NCBI GenBank assembly: GCA_021201335.1
Contig: JAJQFD010000037.1
Location: forward strand, 62,001-126,000
Length of the DNA stretch: 64,000 nucleotides
From: Bacteroides sp.
Lineage (GTDB): Bacteria > Bacteroidota > Bacteroidia > Bacteroidales > Bacteroidaceae
Direction: 5' to 3'
The notes beneath the pieces are model-generated. The model was not told where the DNA came from, made no database searches, and saw only the letters and a program-made list of their open reading frames with translations. The position numbers and the translations under genes were made by a program. This document shows positions 44,297 through 52,232 of this stretch, one piece after another. Every line of letters begins with the position of its first letter. Positions within the stretch are counted from its first letter, which is position 1.

Positions 44297-45613
44297 ATGA
44301 AAACAGAAATGAAGGTGCTGCTCTACCTCAAAAAAAACGAGCAGGATATGAACGGCCTTTGCCCCCTTATGGGTAAAATCACTATAAAGGGCAAAGAAAA
44401 CAGCGTTGCACAATTCGGATGCAAAATTAAGGTCAATCCGAATATTTGGAACGCCACTTCCCAGCGGTGTACCGGGAAAAGTAACATCGCCATAACGACC
44501 AATAAGGAAATAGAATCCCTGTTGCTCCTGTTGCGCTCCCGCTTTAATGAGTTGGACGATTATAACGAGGTCGTTTCGGCATTGGACGTTAAAAACGCCT
44601 TGCAAGGTATAGCCGCCGCACAAACAACCCTCCTTAAACTCTTTGAAGAACATAACGAGGAATTTGCCCTGCGTATCGGAGTAAACCGGACGGCAAATAC
44701 TTACTACGAGTACCTGAATACCTATCGTATTTTAGCCGAGTTTATAAACTTCAAATATAAAGTATCGGACGTTCCCATTAAGTCGCTGGATATTTCGTTT
44801 GTAGAATCCTTCGATCTTTGGATGCGGGTCGAGAAGAAATATATGCCTAATACTTTCAGCGGGCATATTATCCGGCTAAAGAAAATTGTCCGTATGGCTA
44901 TTTACAAAGGGATCATAACCATTCATCCGTTCGCTGATTTCAAACCCCAAAAGGGAGATAAAAAACAGCTCTACTTAACCGAAGATGAATTGTCCCGGTT
45001 TATGAACGCGACGTTTGATACCCCTAACCGGAACTTTACACGGGATATGTTTCTTTTCTCCGTTTTCACGGGTTTTTGCTATTGCGATATATGCAACCTT
45101 ACCGAATCAAATATAAAGAAAGACAGCAACGGTAATCTGTGGATCGAAACGACCCGGCAAAAGACCGGAACCCCGGAAAATGTACTGCTTTTGGATGTGG
45201 CAGTCCAGCTTATCGAGAAATACCGGGGTACGGCAAGTAACGGCAAACTCTTTCCTATGTTGCTCAATACAAGTATTAACCCCCATTTGAAAATAATGGC
45301 CAAACAATGCGGGATTAACCGCAGGCTTACATTCCACATGGCCCGGCATACGTTCGCCAGTCAGATATGCCTTTCCGGGGGCGTTCCTATCGAAACCGTA
45401 AGCAAGGCTATGGGACATAAGAACATTTCGACCACACAACGATATGCCAAGGTAACCAATGAGAAGATCGACCGGGATGTTACGGCACTGCGTAATAACA
45501 TAACCGGTAAATATTCTTTGGAGGGCATTAATGAACCCCCATCAACCATACTTAAAGATATGAGCAACAGAAAATCACGTCCCAGCAGGAAACTACAAAA
45601 TATAGGAGGATAA
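44297..45613 (+). CDS. Tyrosine-type site-specific integrase, first of a tandem pair
   Basis: From ATG 44297 (438 residues), MKTEMKVLLYLKKNEQDMNG, it has the N-terminal arm-binding-like domain common in Bacteroidetes (LCPLMGKITIKGKENSVAQF), a SAM-like core-binding domain, and a catalytic domain with FTGFCYCDICNLTESNI (the first Arg of the RHRY set is not obvious), TTRQKTGTPENVLLLDVAVQ, HMARHTFASQICLSGGVPIE and GHKNISTTQRYAKV with the Tyr nucleophile. It is followed after 4 nt by a second integrase, so they are one operon. It is the left-end gene of ICE 2. An in-frame start at 44276 adds seven residues. Confidence 0.85.
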   Translation: MKTEMKVLLYLKKNEQDMNGLCPLMGKITIKGKENSVAQFGCKIKVNPNIWNATSQRCTGKSNIAITTNKEIESLLLLLRSRFNELDDYNEVVSALDVKNALQGIAAAQTTLLKLFEEHNEEFALRIGVNRTANTYYEYLNTYRILAEFINFKYKVSDVPIKSLDISFVESFDLWMRVEKKYMPNTFSGHIIRLKKIVRMAIYKGIITIHPFADFKPQKGDKKQLYLTEDELSRFMNATFDTPNRNFTRDMFLFSVFTGFCYCDICNLTESNIKKDSNGNLWIETTRQKTGTPENVLLLDVAVQLIEKYRGTASNGKLFPMLLNTSINPHLKIMAKQCGINRRLTFHMARHTFASQICLSGGVPIETVSKAMGHKNISTTQRYAKVTNEKIDRDVTALRNNITGKYSLEGINEPPSTILKDMSNRKSRPSRKLQNIGG

Positions 45614-45617
45614 AGAC

Positions 45618-46925
45618 ATGAGAAGTACATTCAAATTATTATTCTACATAAATAAGAATAAAGTAAAAGCGAACGGGAACTGCCCTATAATGGGTAGAAT
45701 AACCATTGACGGTAAGATAGCCCAATATTCGACCGGGGAAGAAATTAACCCCGCTCTGTGGGATTCCCAAAAGGGCAGGGTTATCGTCCGGGGCAATTCC
45801 AAAGAGGATAAGCGGGAACTTGCCGCTATAAATGACAGCCTTTGCAGTTTGGAAGATAAAGCAAAGCTGGCCTATAAAAAGAACAGCGATACAGTTGGGT
45901 ATGTATCTGCCGAGATCATTAAAAATGCGGTAATCGGCAGGCAGCAGGCAAAGGAAACCTTGATAACCTTGTTTGATGAACACAACGAGGAATATGCCAA
46001 ACGTGTAGGCATCGACCGGGTGCATCATTCATACGCACGTTACCTGACTTCCCGTAAACACGTCTATAACTTTCTCCAGTATAAATACGGCATCGAGGAT
46101 ATTCCCTTACGCTCGCTGGATATGCAGTTTATTAATGACTTTCATTTCTACCTTTCAAAGGTTTTGAAAATGAAAACAGTTACGCTTAATGACTACCTGA
46201 TAGCCCTGCGGAAAATGGTGCGCCGGGCGATCAAACAAAGGACTATTAAGCGCGACCCGTTTGCACAGCATAAATTAGAGAAAGCCCCTAAACTCCACAG
46301 GCATTTATCGGGCGAGCAGTTGGAAAAAGTTATGAGTGCAAAACTATATACTTACCGCCTGTGTCATACCCGCGACCTGTTTGTATTTTCGGTATTCACT
46401 GGTCTTGGAAGGGCGGATTTGGCAAACCTCTCAACAGATAATATTATCACGGAAAAGGACGGCTCACAATGGATATTTATAGCCCGGCAAAAGACTAAAT
46501 CGGAGTGCTATATTAAGTTGCTGGATATTCCCAAACAGATTATCCAAAAGTATAAGGGCGAGGGGAAAGATAATAAAGTCTTTCATGTTCCCGGCACATC
46601 CAGTTTATGCCGCAGTCTGAAAATAATAGCGGAAAAGTGCGGCCTGGATTGCCACCTTACATTTTACATGGCACGCCATACTTTCGCAACGGAAACCTGC
46701 CTGGCTAACGGTGTACCCATAGAAACGATAAGCAAAATTATGGGACACTCCAATATCCGCACTACTCAAATATATGCTGAAACGACCAATCAAAAGGTCG
46801 CAAAGGATTTCGGGAAACTCTCTACCCAGACCAAAGACATATTCAGTTTACCGCAGGATAAGATTAAGACCTTGCGGGTTTACCAAAGCGGGCGGTACAG
46901 CGGTTGGAAGGAGGAAGTTATATAA
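45618..46925 (+). CDS. Tyrosine-type site-specific integrase, second of a tandem pair
   Basis: A 435-residue protein with the same domain order as its neighbour: MRSTFKLLFYINKNKVKANG, NCPIMGRITIDGKIAQYSTG, ARYLTSRKHVYNFLQYKYGI, then FTGLGRADLANLSTDNI, ARQKTKSECYIKLLDIPKQI, FYMARHTFATETCLANGVPI and GHSNIRTTQIYAET. HxxRH-like, GH and Tyr positions are all present. Tandem non-identical integrases are known on Bacteroidetes mobile elements, where one or both are needed for integration or excision. The gene ends just before a strong terminator, and excisionase-like genes lie tail to tail with it. Confidence 0.85.
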   Translation: MRSTFKLLFYINKNKVKANGNCPIMGRITIDGKIAQYSTGEEINPALWDSQKGRVIVRGNSKEDKRELAAINDSLCSLEDKAKLAYKKNSDTVGYVSAEIIKNAVIGRQQAKETLITLFDEHNEEYAKRVGIDRVHHSYARYLTSRKHVYNFLQYKYGIEDIPLRSLDMQFINDFHFYLSKVLKMKTVTLNDYLIALRKMVRRAIKQRTIKRDPFAQHKLEKAPKLHRHLSGEQLEKVMSAKLYTYRLCHTRDLFVFSVFTGLGRADLANLSTDNIITEKDGSQWIFIARQKTKSECYIKLLDIPKQIIQKYKGEGKDNKVFHVPGTSSLCRSLKIIAEKCGLDCHLTFYMARHTFATETCLANGVPIETISKIMGHSNIRTTQIYAETTNQKVAKDFGKLSTQTKDIFSLPQDKIKTLRVYQSGRYSGWKEEVI

Positions 46926-46944
46926 GCCTTCCCGCTTAAAAACA

Positions 46945-46986
46945 AACAGCCGTAAGATTTACCTTATGGCTGTTTATTTTTTTTGT
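46945..46986 (+). terminator. Terminator after the tandem integrases
   Basis: AACAGCCGTAAG and CTTATGGCTGTT form a stem with one mismatch, followed by TTTATTTTTTTT, 20 nt after the integrase stop. Confidence 0.8.
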
Positions 46987-47001
46987 ATTCGCACCGGACG
47001 A

Positions 47002-47328
47002 TCATTGTTTGGCACGGTGCAGGTGCTTTTCGAGTAAGTTTTGAATATCGCTCTGGCGGTACAGTATTTTCCCGCCAATCTGCACGTAGGCTATTTTCCC
47101 GTTGTTGCGCCACTCCAGTAACGTTCTTCGTGTTACCTTCAACCGGGCGGCCACTTCCTTGTCAGTCAGGAACCGTTCGCCATTCAGGGCGGGTTTATAC
47201 TCTTTGGACATTGCTTCAAATTTGTCCATAACCCGGTCGAGTGATTCAAAGAAACCCTTTATCCGGGGAGTATTGTTCGTCAGAACGGAGTTGTCCCCAA
47301 AACTGTAACTGTTTTTGTAATCCTTCAT
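47002..47328 (-). CDS. Helix-turn-helix excisionase-like protein (second gene)
   Basis: A 108-residue protein with a MerR/excisionase-type HTH: FLTDKEVAARLKVTRRTLLE (about residues 55-74) then WRNNGKIAYVQIGGKILYRQ SDI (short parts quoted). It starts MKDYKNSYSFGDNSVLTNNT. Such small DNA-bending proteins (Xis, RDF-like) work with tyrosine integrases in element excision. It follows the similar gene at 47.3-47.6 kb with a 10-nt gap, on the same strand, giving a two-gene excisionase operon facing the integrase operon. Confidence 0.75.
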   Translation of the reverse strand: MKDYKNSYSFGDNSVLTNNTPRIKGFFESLDRVMDKFEAMSKEYKPALNGERFLTDKEVAARLKVTRRTLLEWRNNGKIAYVQIGGKILYRQSDIQNLLEKHLHRAKQ

Positions 47329-47338
47329 ATCCTGACTG

Positions 47339-47617
47339 TTATTTAGCGGCTATTGTTTCGATCAATTTCTCCACGTCTGCGGGTCGGTAAAATATCTTGT
47401 AGCCGATCTTTGAATAACTAATTTTACCACTGTCCCGCATTGCCTGTAAGGTGCGCTTGCTCACATTGAGTATCTGGCAAACCTGTTGATTGTCCAGCCA
47501 TTCGTGCATTTTGTTACCCTTATTCCTTTCATATAAGGTATCCACCCTTTGGGTAAATGCCTCAAATCGCGACATCATTGCCTCGAATGTTCGGGCTTCT
47601 ATACTTACTATTTCCAT
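47339..47617 (-). CDS. Helix-turn-helix excisionase-like protein (first gene)
   Basis: From ATG 47617 (92 residues): MEIVSIEARTFEAMMSRFEA, then WLDNQQVCQILNVSKRTLQA with MRDSGKISYSKIGYKIFYRP, an excisionase-type winged HTH. A longer in-frame start at 47650 exists but lies inside the promoter region: the -7 box CAAAGATA (minus strand TATCTTTG) is at 47659-47666, so transcription would begin near 47650 and ATG 47617 fits better. It is a paralogue of the following gene. It probably directs excision of ICE 2 together with the tandem integrases. Confidence 0.75.
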   Translation of the reverse strand: MEIVSIEARTFEAMMSRFEAFTQRVDTLYERNKGNKMHEWLDNQQVCQILNVSKRTLQAMRDSGKISYSKIGYKIFYRPADVEKLIETIAAK

Positions 47618-47658
47618 ATCTTTTTTACTTTTTTCGTTCAACATTATCACGGGGAAGT

Positions 47659-47666
47659 CAAAGATA
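47659..47666 (-). promoter_or_regulatory. Bacteroides-type -7 box for the excisionase operon
   Basis: On the minus strand TATCTTTG (TAnnTTTG), 42 nt before ATG 47617. Confidence 0.55.
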
Positions 47667-48194
47667 AAGTATTAAGATACAGGCTGTATCGTTTTATACC
47701 TCGCTGGTCGCTTGTGGCTGCGACTGGCACAGCACTTTTTGAATTATACCGTCCGGCTTATCGGTTTAGCCGTCATTTGCGCCACCTTCGGCGGGTTACA
47801 CGGTGGCGCAGGGATTTTGTTCTGCCAGCTTCATAATTTCTTCCCCATTTTAGCGGTATGCTACTCTACGCCTATATAAAGTGTTTCGATTTCAGGCGCG
47901 AAGATACTACCGTGCCTGGCCTCGCAAGGTGGCTCCGCGTCTAAAGTCTGCTGCGCTGGTTGCACAAAAAATCTTCCTCTTTCCCTCCCTTGAATAATCC
48001 GGGCGAGCGTATTTCACGCAAAAACCGCCTGCACCCTCTAATCGGATGCTGCCGCATCCGTACCCTGGGAGCAGGCGGTTTTCGTTTGTGCAAACCTTGC
48101 TTTGATGCCTATACACGGCGTTTTCTTGCCCCCGAAACTCGAACACTCCATACCGGCTCCGAGCAGCATTGCGGTTAAAAAAAGGTCAGAAATT
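47667..48194. other. Gene-free region rich in inverted repeats, candidate oriT or control region of ICE 2
   Basis: A gap of about 530 nt between divergent operons. It holds a perfect 9-bp inverted repeat TGCGCCACC (47778-47786) and GGTGGCGCA (47802-47810) with a 15-nt loop. A nested structure follows: AAAACCGCCTGC (48021-48032) and GCAGGCGGTTTT (48071-48082) enclose an inner hairpin CGGATGC (48043-48049) and GCATCCG (48054-48060) with the loop TGCC. Short ORFs here are low-quality shadows. Such dense palindromes fit a transfer origin, an origin for partition, or long leader RNA; which one cannot be told. Confidence 0.5.
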
Positions 48195-48431
48195 ATGAAA
48201 CAGACAGAAAAAAATATTGAAACCCGATCCTCCAACCTTCCAATCAGCATTGGGTTGGTTTTGAAGATTGCCTTTTTCGTAGGCGGTTTTGCCCTTTGGG
48301 GGTGGTCTTTCGTGGCGGTGGTGGTAGGTATTCGGATAGCCCTTGGAGTCGTTAAAACCCTGCTTTCCTGCCTTGTTACCCTGCTTGTGGTGGCTGTTGT
48401 AATTGCGCTGGCCTTCGGTTTAATCCTCTAA
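48195..48431 (+). CDS. Small membrane protein of ICE 2
   Basis: From ATG 48195 (78 residues): MKQTEKNIETRSSNLPISIG, followed by two hydrophobic helices (LVLKIAFFVGGFALWGWSFV and a longer one over LVTLLVVAVVIALAFGLIL). A good ribosome-binding position precedes the ATG. Function unknown. It heads a plus-strand series of short ICE genes (48.2-52.2 kb) that lies between the palindromic region and the tra operon, as often in Bacteroides elements. Confidence 0.55.
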   Translation: MKQTEKNIETRSSNLPISIGLVLKIAFFVGGFALWGWSFVAVVVGIRIALGVVKTLLSCLVTLLVVAVVIALAFGLIL

Positions 48432-48442
48432 AATTTAACGGT

Positions 48443-48661
48443 ATGACAAAGTATTTTAATTCAGTGGATGCGGTAAGCGATTACGCACAGATGTACCCGG
48501 CAAGCCTTTTCCGGGTAGAGCCTAACCCCCAACGATGCCAGTGTAACGGCGTTCGGTGCGGGTACGAAGTCAGCGACAAACAGGACTGCGAAATACTGGA
48601 AACGCTCGTAGTGTGTCCGGTATGCGCCAATCGGATTATTAACCCTAACACAGTACAGTAA
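48443..48661 (+). CDS. Small Cys-rich protein of ICE 2
   Basis: A 72-residue protein: MTKYFNSVDAVSDYAQMYPA, then NPQRCQCNGVRCGYEVSDKQ, and VVCPVCANRIINPN. The Cys pairs (CQC, C, CPVC) could form a zinc site. It overlaps the following gene by 1 nt (TAATG). Not recognised as a named family; perhaps a zinc-finger-type DNA-binding or adaptor protein. Confidence 0.55.
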   Translation: MTKYFNSVDAVSDYAQMYPASLFRVEPNPQRCQCNGVRCGYEVSDKQDCEILETLVVCPVCANRIINPNTVQ

Positions 48662-49161
48662 TGATAAGTAAAGAACGATTCACAGCGCAGATGCACCAAC
48701 AAATTAAGGTATATAACCACCTTTTGCAAGGGTTGGAAGTATTAAAGGGCGTAGCAGACCGATTCAACGGTAAAGTTTTGAATGTGCGGTTTGTAAATGC
48801 AATGAAAGAAAGCAACAATCATTACCGGCTCTCTTATTCCCTTAACGGTAGTGTAACAATAGGCGATTACCAAAACAGGTGGTATTCGATGCCGGGCGAC
48901 CAACACGGCGGATATATCGACTATTACACTATCTCGGTTACTCCCGTTACCAACGAGGCAAACCGCATAGACGCTCCCAAAACCATAGAGAGAGCCAACA
49001 ACCAAACCGACTATCTGAAAAAACAGATAGCCGAATGTAAAGCCGACATAGCCCGATTTGACGAGGAAGCCGGGGCGTGGAAAGACCTTGAAAGGCGGGT
49101 AAACGAGTATAACGCAAAGTATTCCTACCGCCTCCGGGGGTCAATAGATATGCGGAGATAA
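48661..49161 (+). CDS. Unknown 166-aa ICE 2 protein
   Basis: Not recognised. The sequence starts MISKERFTAQMHQQIKVYNH, has a beta-rich middle (LSYSLNGSVTIGDYQNRWYS, HGGYIDYYTISVTP) and a C-terminal coiled coil with NQTDYLKKQIAECKADIARF. It overlaps the upstream small gene by one base, so it is translated with it. No signal peptide or membrane segment. Many Bacteroidetes ICEs hold comparable proteins at this place; no function is known to me. Confidence 0.5.
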   Translation: MISKERFTAQMHQQIKVYNHLLQGLEVLKGVADRFNGKVLNVRFVNAMKESNNHYRLSYSLNGSVTIGDYQNRWYSMPGDQHGGYIDYYTISVTPVTNEANRIDAPKTIERANNQTDYLKKQIAECKADIARFDEEAGAWKDLERRVNEYNAKYSYRLRGSIDMRR

Positions 49162-49206
49162 ACAATAATCCGGGCGGGGAATCCCCCGCCCATAAAATCC
49201 AAAGAC

Positions 49207-49650
49207 ATGAAACAGCCTAAAATGACCCTGCACGGGGTATCAATATGCCCCGCAGGGCAAGAGAATTACGAACGTTTCGAGGGTAAGCCGGGAAAATTCT
49301 TTTTCCAATACGACTACCGCGACACCGACGGCGAACTGTTTTCGACAGTCATGCCGACCCTTACCGAATGCCGGATGAAACGGGATAAGTGGCTAAAAGC
49401 AAAACTTATCCGGGATAGCAAAAAACAGGAAATCCGGCAGGGCGGTAAAGTCAAAATGCGCTCCACCGACGGCGTTTCGATACCCGTCATATTTAACAAT
49501 CTGACCGGGTAGAATACCGAGGACGCCGGGAAATATGCCTCCTACATTGAAAACGTGGCAATCCCCGAAATGGGTTTCCAGTACGGCGATATAGAACTAA
49601 TCGCCGACGGCAAGACCGTAGCCACCGGGACAATACGCAAAACCTTATAA
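49207..49650 (+). pseudogene. DUF3873-like protein with an in-frame amber codon
   Basis: The first 101 codons give MKQPKMTLHGVSICPAGQEN, YERFEGKPGKFFFQYDYRDT and DGELFSTVMPTLTECRMKRD, the DUF3873 pattern of small ICE proteins. A TAG at 49510-49512 ends this frame, yet the same frame continues without shift for 45 codons (NTEDAGKYASYIENVAIPEM, DIELIADGKTVATGTI) to TAA at 49648-49650. Either the TAG is a nonsense mutation in a longer protein or two segments became separate. DUF3873 proteins are usually short, so the N-terminal part may still be functional. Confidence 0.55.
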
Positions 49651-49692
49651 CAAATCAAAAACATCATTTTTAATCACTTAATAATTACAGTT

Positions 49693-51712
49693 ATGACAGC
49701 AATTAAGAACAACGGCACAGCCGTAGCAGTAGCAACAAGCGAGAAAGCAACCGAAGTATTAACCGCAGTAGTAGTCAGCAAACCCGATAACGGCGCAAAG
49801 AAAGCCGTTAATCTCCCCGCTGACCTTATCGAGCCGGGCAATTATAACGCCCGTAAAACGTTCGACCCCGATGCACTCCGGGAACTTTCGCAAAGTATCT
49901 CGGTGCATGGATTGATACAGCCCATAACGGTACGCACAAGGGACGAGGGCGAACGTTTACGCTATGAAATCATTTGCGGGGAACGCCGTTTTAGGGCGTG
50001 TCGGATGCTCGACATGAAAGAAATCCCGTGCATAATCCGGGAAGCCACCGATGAACAGGCACGGCAAATCTCCGTTACCGAGAACGTGCAACGGGTAGAC
50101 GTTCCCCCAATGGAAGCCGCCGAGGAATACAAGTACCAACTAAAGAAAGGCGCAGATGTGGCAAGCCTCGCCGTTATTTACGGCAAGAGCGAAAAGCACA
50201 TTTATCAAATGTTGAAACTTTGCGACCTTATCCCCGGCATTGCCAAACTGATAAGGGAACGCAAACTGTCCCCATCTGCCGGGATAGTCATAAGCAAGTA
50301 CGACAAGAAAATGCAGGGCGACATCCTCAAAGACCGTTTAGGCGAGGACGGCCGGGGCGAATGGTGCAGTATCTCCGCCGGAGCGTTGGAGGGTAAAATA
50401 CAGTCATGTTATACGAACAGCCTTGAAAATTACCATTTCGACAAAACCGCCTGTATAAAATGCGCTTTCAATTCCTCTAATTTCGATCTGTTTGCCGAGG
50501 GGAGCGGGTGCGGAAAGTGTACCAATGAAAAATGCCTCTCCGACAAGCAGACGGCGTTCCTTGTAGACCAAGCCAAAGCCGAAGCACTCAAAGACCCGAA
50601 TCTGACCTTTATAGGCGACCAGTATAGTTACGGGTGCGAGGCGAAACAAATAGTAAAAAAGGGCGGGTACGAGTTTAAGAACGTTCACAGGCACAATCTT
50701 ACAAAATATCCGACTGCCCCCCACCGCCCCGCAAGCTATCGACTACAAAAAGCCGGAGGACTTCGAGAAAGCACAAGCCAAACACGGCAAGGACACGGAG
50801 CAGTACGCAAATAGGGTAAAGAAATTGGAAGAACTCAAAGAGCAGGGCAAAATCCGGGTTTACGCCGACATCACGAGCGATGCCGTTACCCTGCATTACA
50901 AAGAGGTAGCGACCAAAGACACCAAGACGAACGAGCAGTTAATTTCCGAACTGACCGAGAAAAAGAAACGCAACAACGAATTACAGGCTGAAAAGACCGC
51001 CGAGGGGATAAAAGAACTTTTGCGGACTGAAAGCCTCCCGCAGTCTGCATTTACGGCAGACGAGGAAACGGCAATGTATTTCTTCATGCTCTCAAAATTG
51101 CGCCGTAGCCATTATCCGGCGGTAGGGCTGAAAGAAAACGATTATTACGGTTTGACGGACAGCAAGAAACTGAAAATCGCAAAATCGCTGACCGAGGAAC
51201 AAAAGACGGTTATCCGTCGGGGTTATCTGTATAGCCACCTAACCGAGCGCACCACCACCGTAGCCGATGAAAAAGGCGGTATGTTACTGTCATTTTCCCG
51301 TCAGCACCTCCCCGAAAAAACGGAAACGGTCGTAAAGGCACAGAAAGAGGAATACGGCAAGAAGAACGCCCGACTGGACGAACGTATTACCGGGCTGAAA
51401 GAGGCTGAAAAGAAAGCCAAGAGCAAAGCCAAGACCGAAAAGGCAGAACAGACCGCCGGGCAGGGGAAAGCCCCGGAGATAGTCCCGAAAACGGCAAAAC
51501 AGGCCAACAAAGACACCACGCCGAAAGCGGACGGCAAAGCAACCCCGAACGCCGAAGCGGTAAAGGTTGCCACCCCCGCCAAGACCGAAAGCAAGGCCGG
51601 GGAACAGGCAAAGCATAGCACGGCAAGCGATAAGGTATTTTTCGTAACCGTTCCCAAAACCCAACCCAAACCCGCTAACGCTAAAGGCAAGCCGGAGGCG
51701 GTAGCAGTATAA
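49693..51712 (+). pseudogene. ParB/Spo0J-like partition protein, one homopolymer frameshift
   Basis: The first frame (MTAIKNNGTAVAVATSEKAT) contains the ParB core: LIEPGNYNARKTFDPDALRE, LSQSISVHGLIQPITVRT, ICGERRFRACRMLDMKEIPC (the arginine-rich CTPase motif region), TENVQRVDVPPMEAAEEYKY and the HTH-like ADVASLAVIYGKSEKHIYQM, then a Cys-rich stretch (CIKCAFNSSNFDLF, CGKCTNEKCL). It breaks in the C6 run around 50714-50719; deleting one C joins YPTAPTAPQAIDYKKPEDFE and the second frame that goes to 51712 with a long lysine/alanine-rich low-complexity tail. The rebuilt length is about 673. ParB-like proteins stabilise or control replication of mobile elements. A read error in the C run is plausible here. 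Confidence 0.75.
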
Positions 51713-51761
51713 ACCAAGTATTAACCGGGGCGGGATTATCCCGCCCCTTATTTTGAAAGGT

Positions 51762-51989
51762 ATGAGGATAGACGCATATATTGATAATCCGGTAATATCC
51801 GACCAGCGGGAATATTACGCCCTTTTGGAAGTCCTGGAGGAGATAGAACCGAACTGCCGGAGCGTAGAACTCCGCACGGAGGTTGTTGTAATTGAGAATT
51901 TAGTCCGTAGGACGTTCAAATACCCCCGCAATCCCTCGATTAACTGGGTTGCCGGGAGGCTGCGGTACATGGTCGAAAAAGGGCTGTAA
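51762..51989 (+). CDS. Small 75-aa ICE 2 protein
   Basis: From ATG 51762: MRIDAYIDNPVISDQREYYA, LLEVLEEIEPNCRSVELRTE and INWVAGRLRYMVEKGL. A compact alpha-helical protein without known family, 49 nt after the ParB-like gene on the same strand. Its stop TAA is directly followed by the ATG of the next short frame. Confidence 0.5.
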   Translation: MRIDAYIDNPVISDQREYYALLEVLEEIEPNCRSVELRTEVVVIENLVRRTFKYPRNPSINWVAGRLRYMVEKGL

Positions 51990-52073
51990 ATGCCGTTTAC
52001 AGACCAAATATACAAGGTGGACGGGTGCGGAGAACTCCGCGCCCGCTTCTTTTTCCATGAGCCGGATAAGTAG
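51990..52073 (+). CDS. Very short frame (27 aa) with FFFHE motif
   Basis: ATG 51990 directly follows the stop of the 75-aa gene and encodes MPFTDQIYKVDGCGELRARF then FFHEPDK. The same motif (YFFHER) ends the next short frame. Could be a duplicated peptide gene; weak evidence apart from coupling and repetition. Confidence 0.3.
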   Translation: MPFTDQIYKVDGCGELRARFFFHEPDK

Positions 52074-52080
52074 GACTTTA

Positions 52081-52209
52081 ATGCGGGAGAAAAAGAAGCA
52101 AAAAGCCGTGTCGATGTTCCGGCCTCCGGGAGTGATCGGAACAGATGACCCTTCGGGCGGTTACTTTTTCCATGAGCGGGTACAGAGGAACAGGCGGAAG
52201 AAAAAGTAA
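52081..52209 (+). CDS. Short 42-aa frame with FFHE motif and basic end
   Basis: MREKKKQKAVSMFRPPGVIG, then TDDPSGGYFFHERVQRNRRK and two more Lys. It starts 8 nt after the previous short frame and repeats its GYFFHE / RFFFHE motif. Unknown; possibly a decayed duplicate next to the inserted anti-phage cassette. Confidence 0.3.
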   Translation: MREKKKQKAVSMFRPPGVIGTDDPSGGYFFHERVQRNRRKKK

Positions 52210-52232
52210 CAAAAAGCCCGTTAAAACTTGGT

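Noticed and set aside
47690..48178. Short ORFs in the palindrome-rich gap
   Set aside because: They arise from GC-rich inverted repeats, have odd composition and overlap on both strands.
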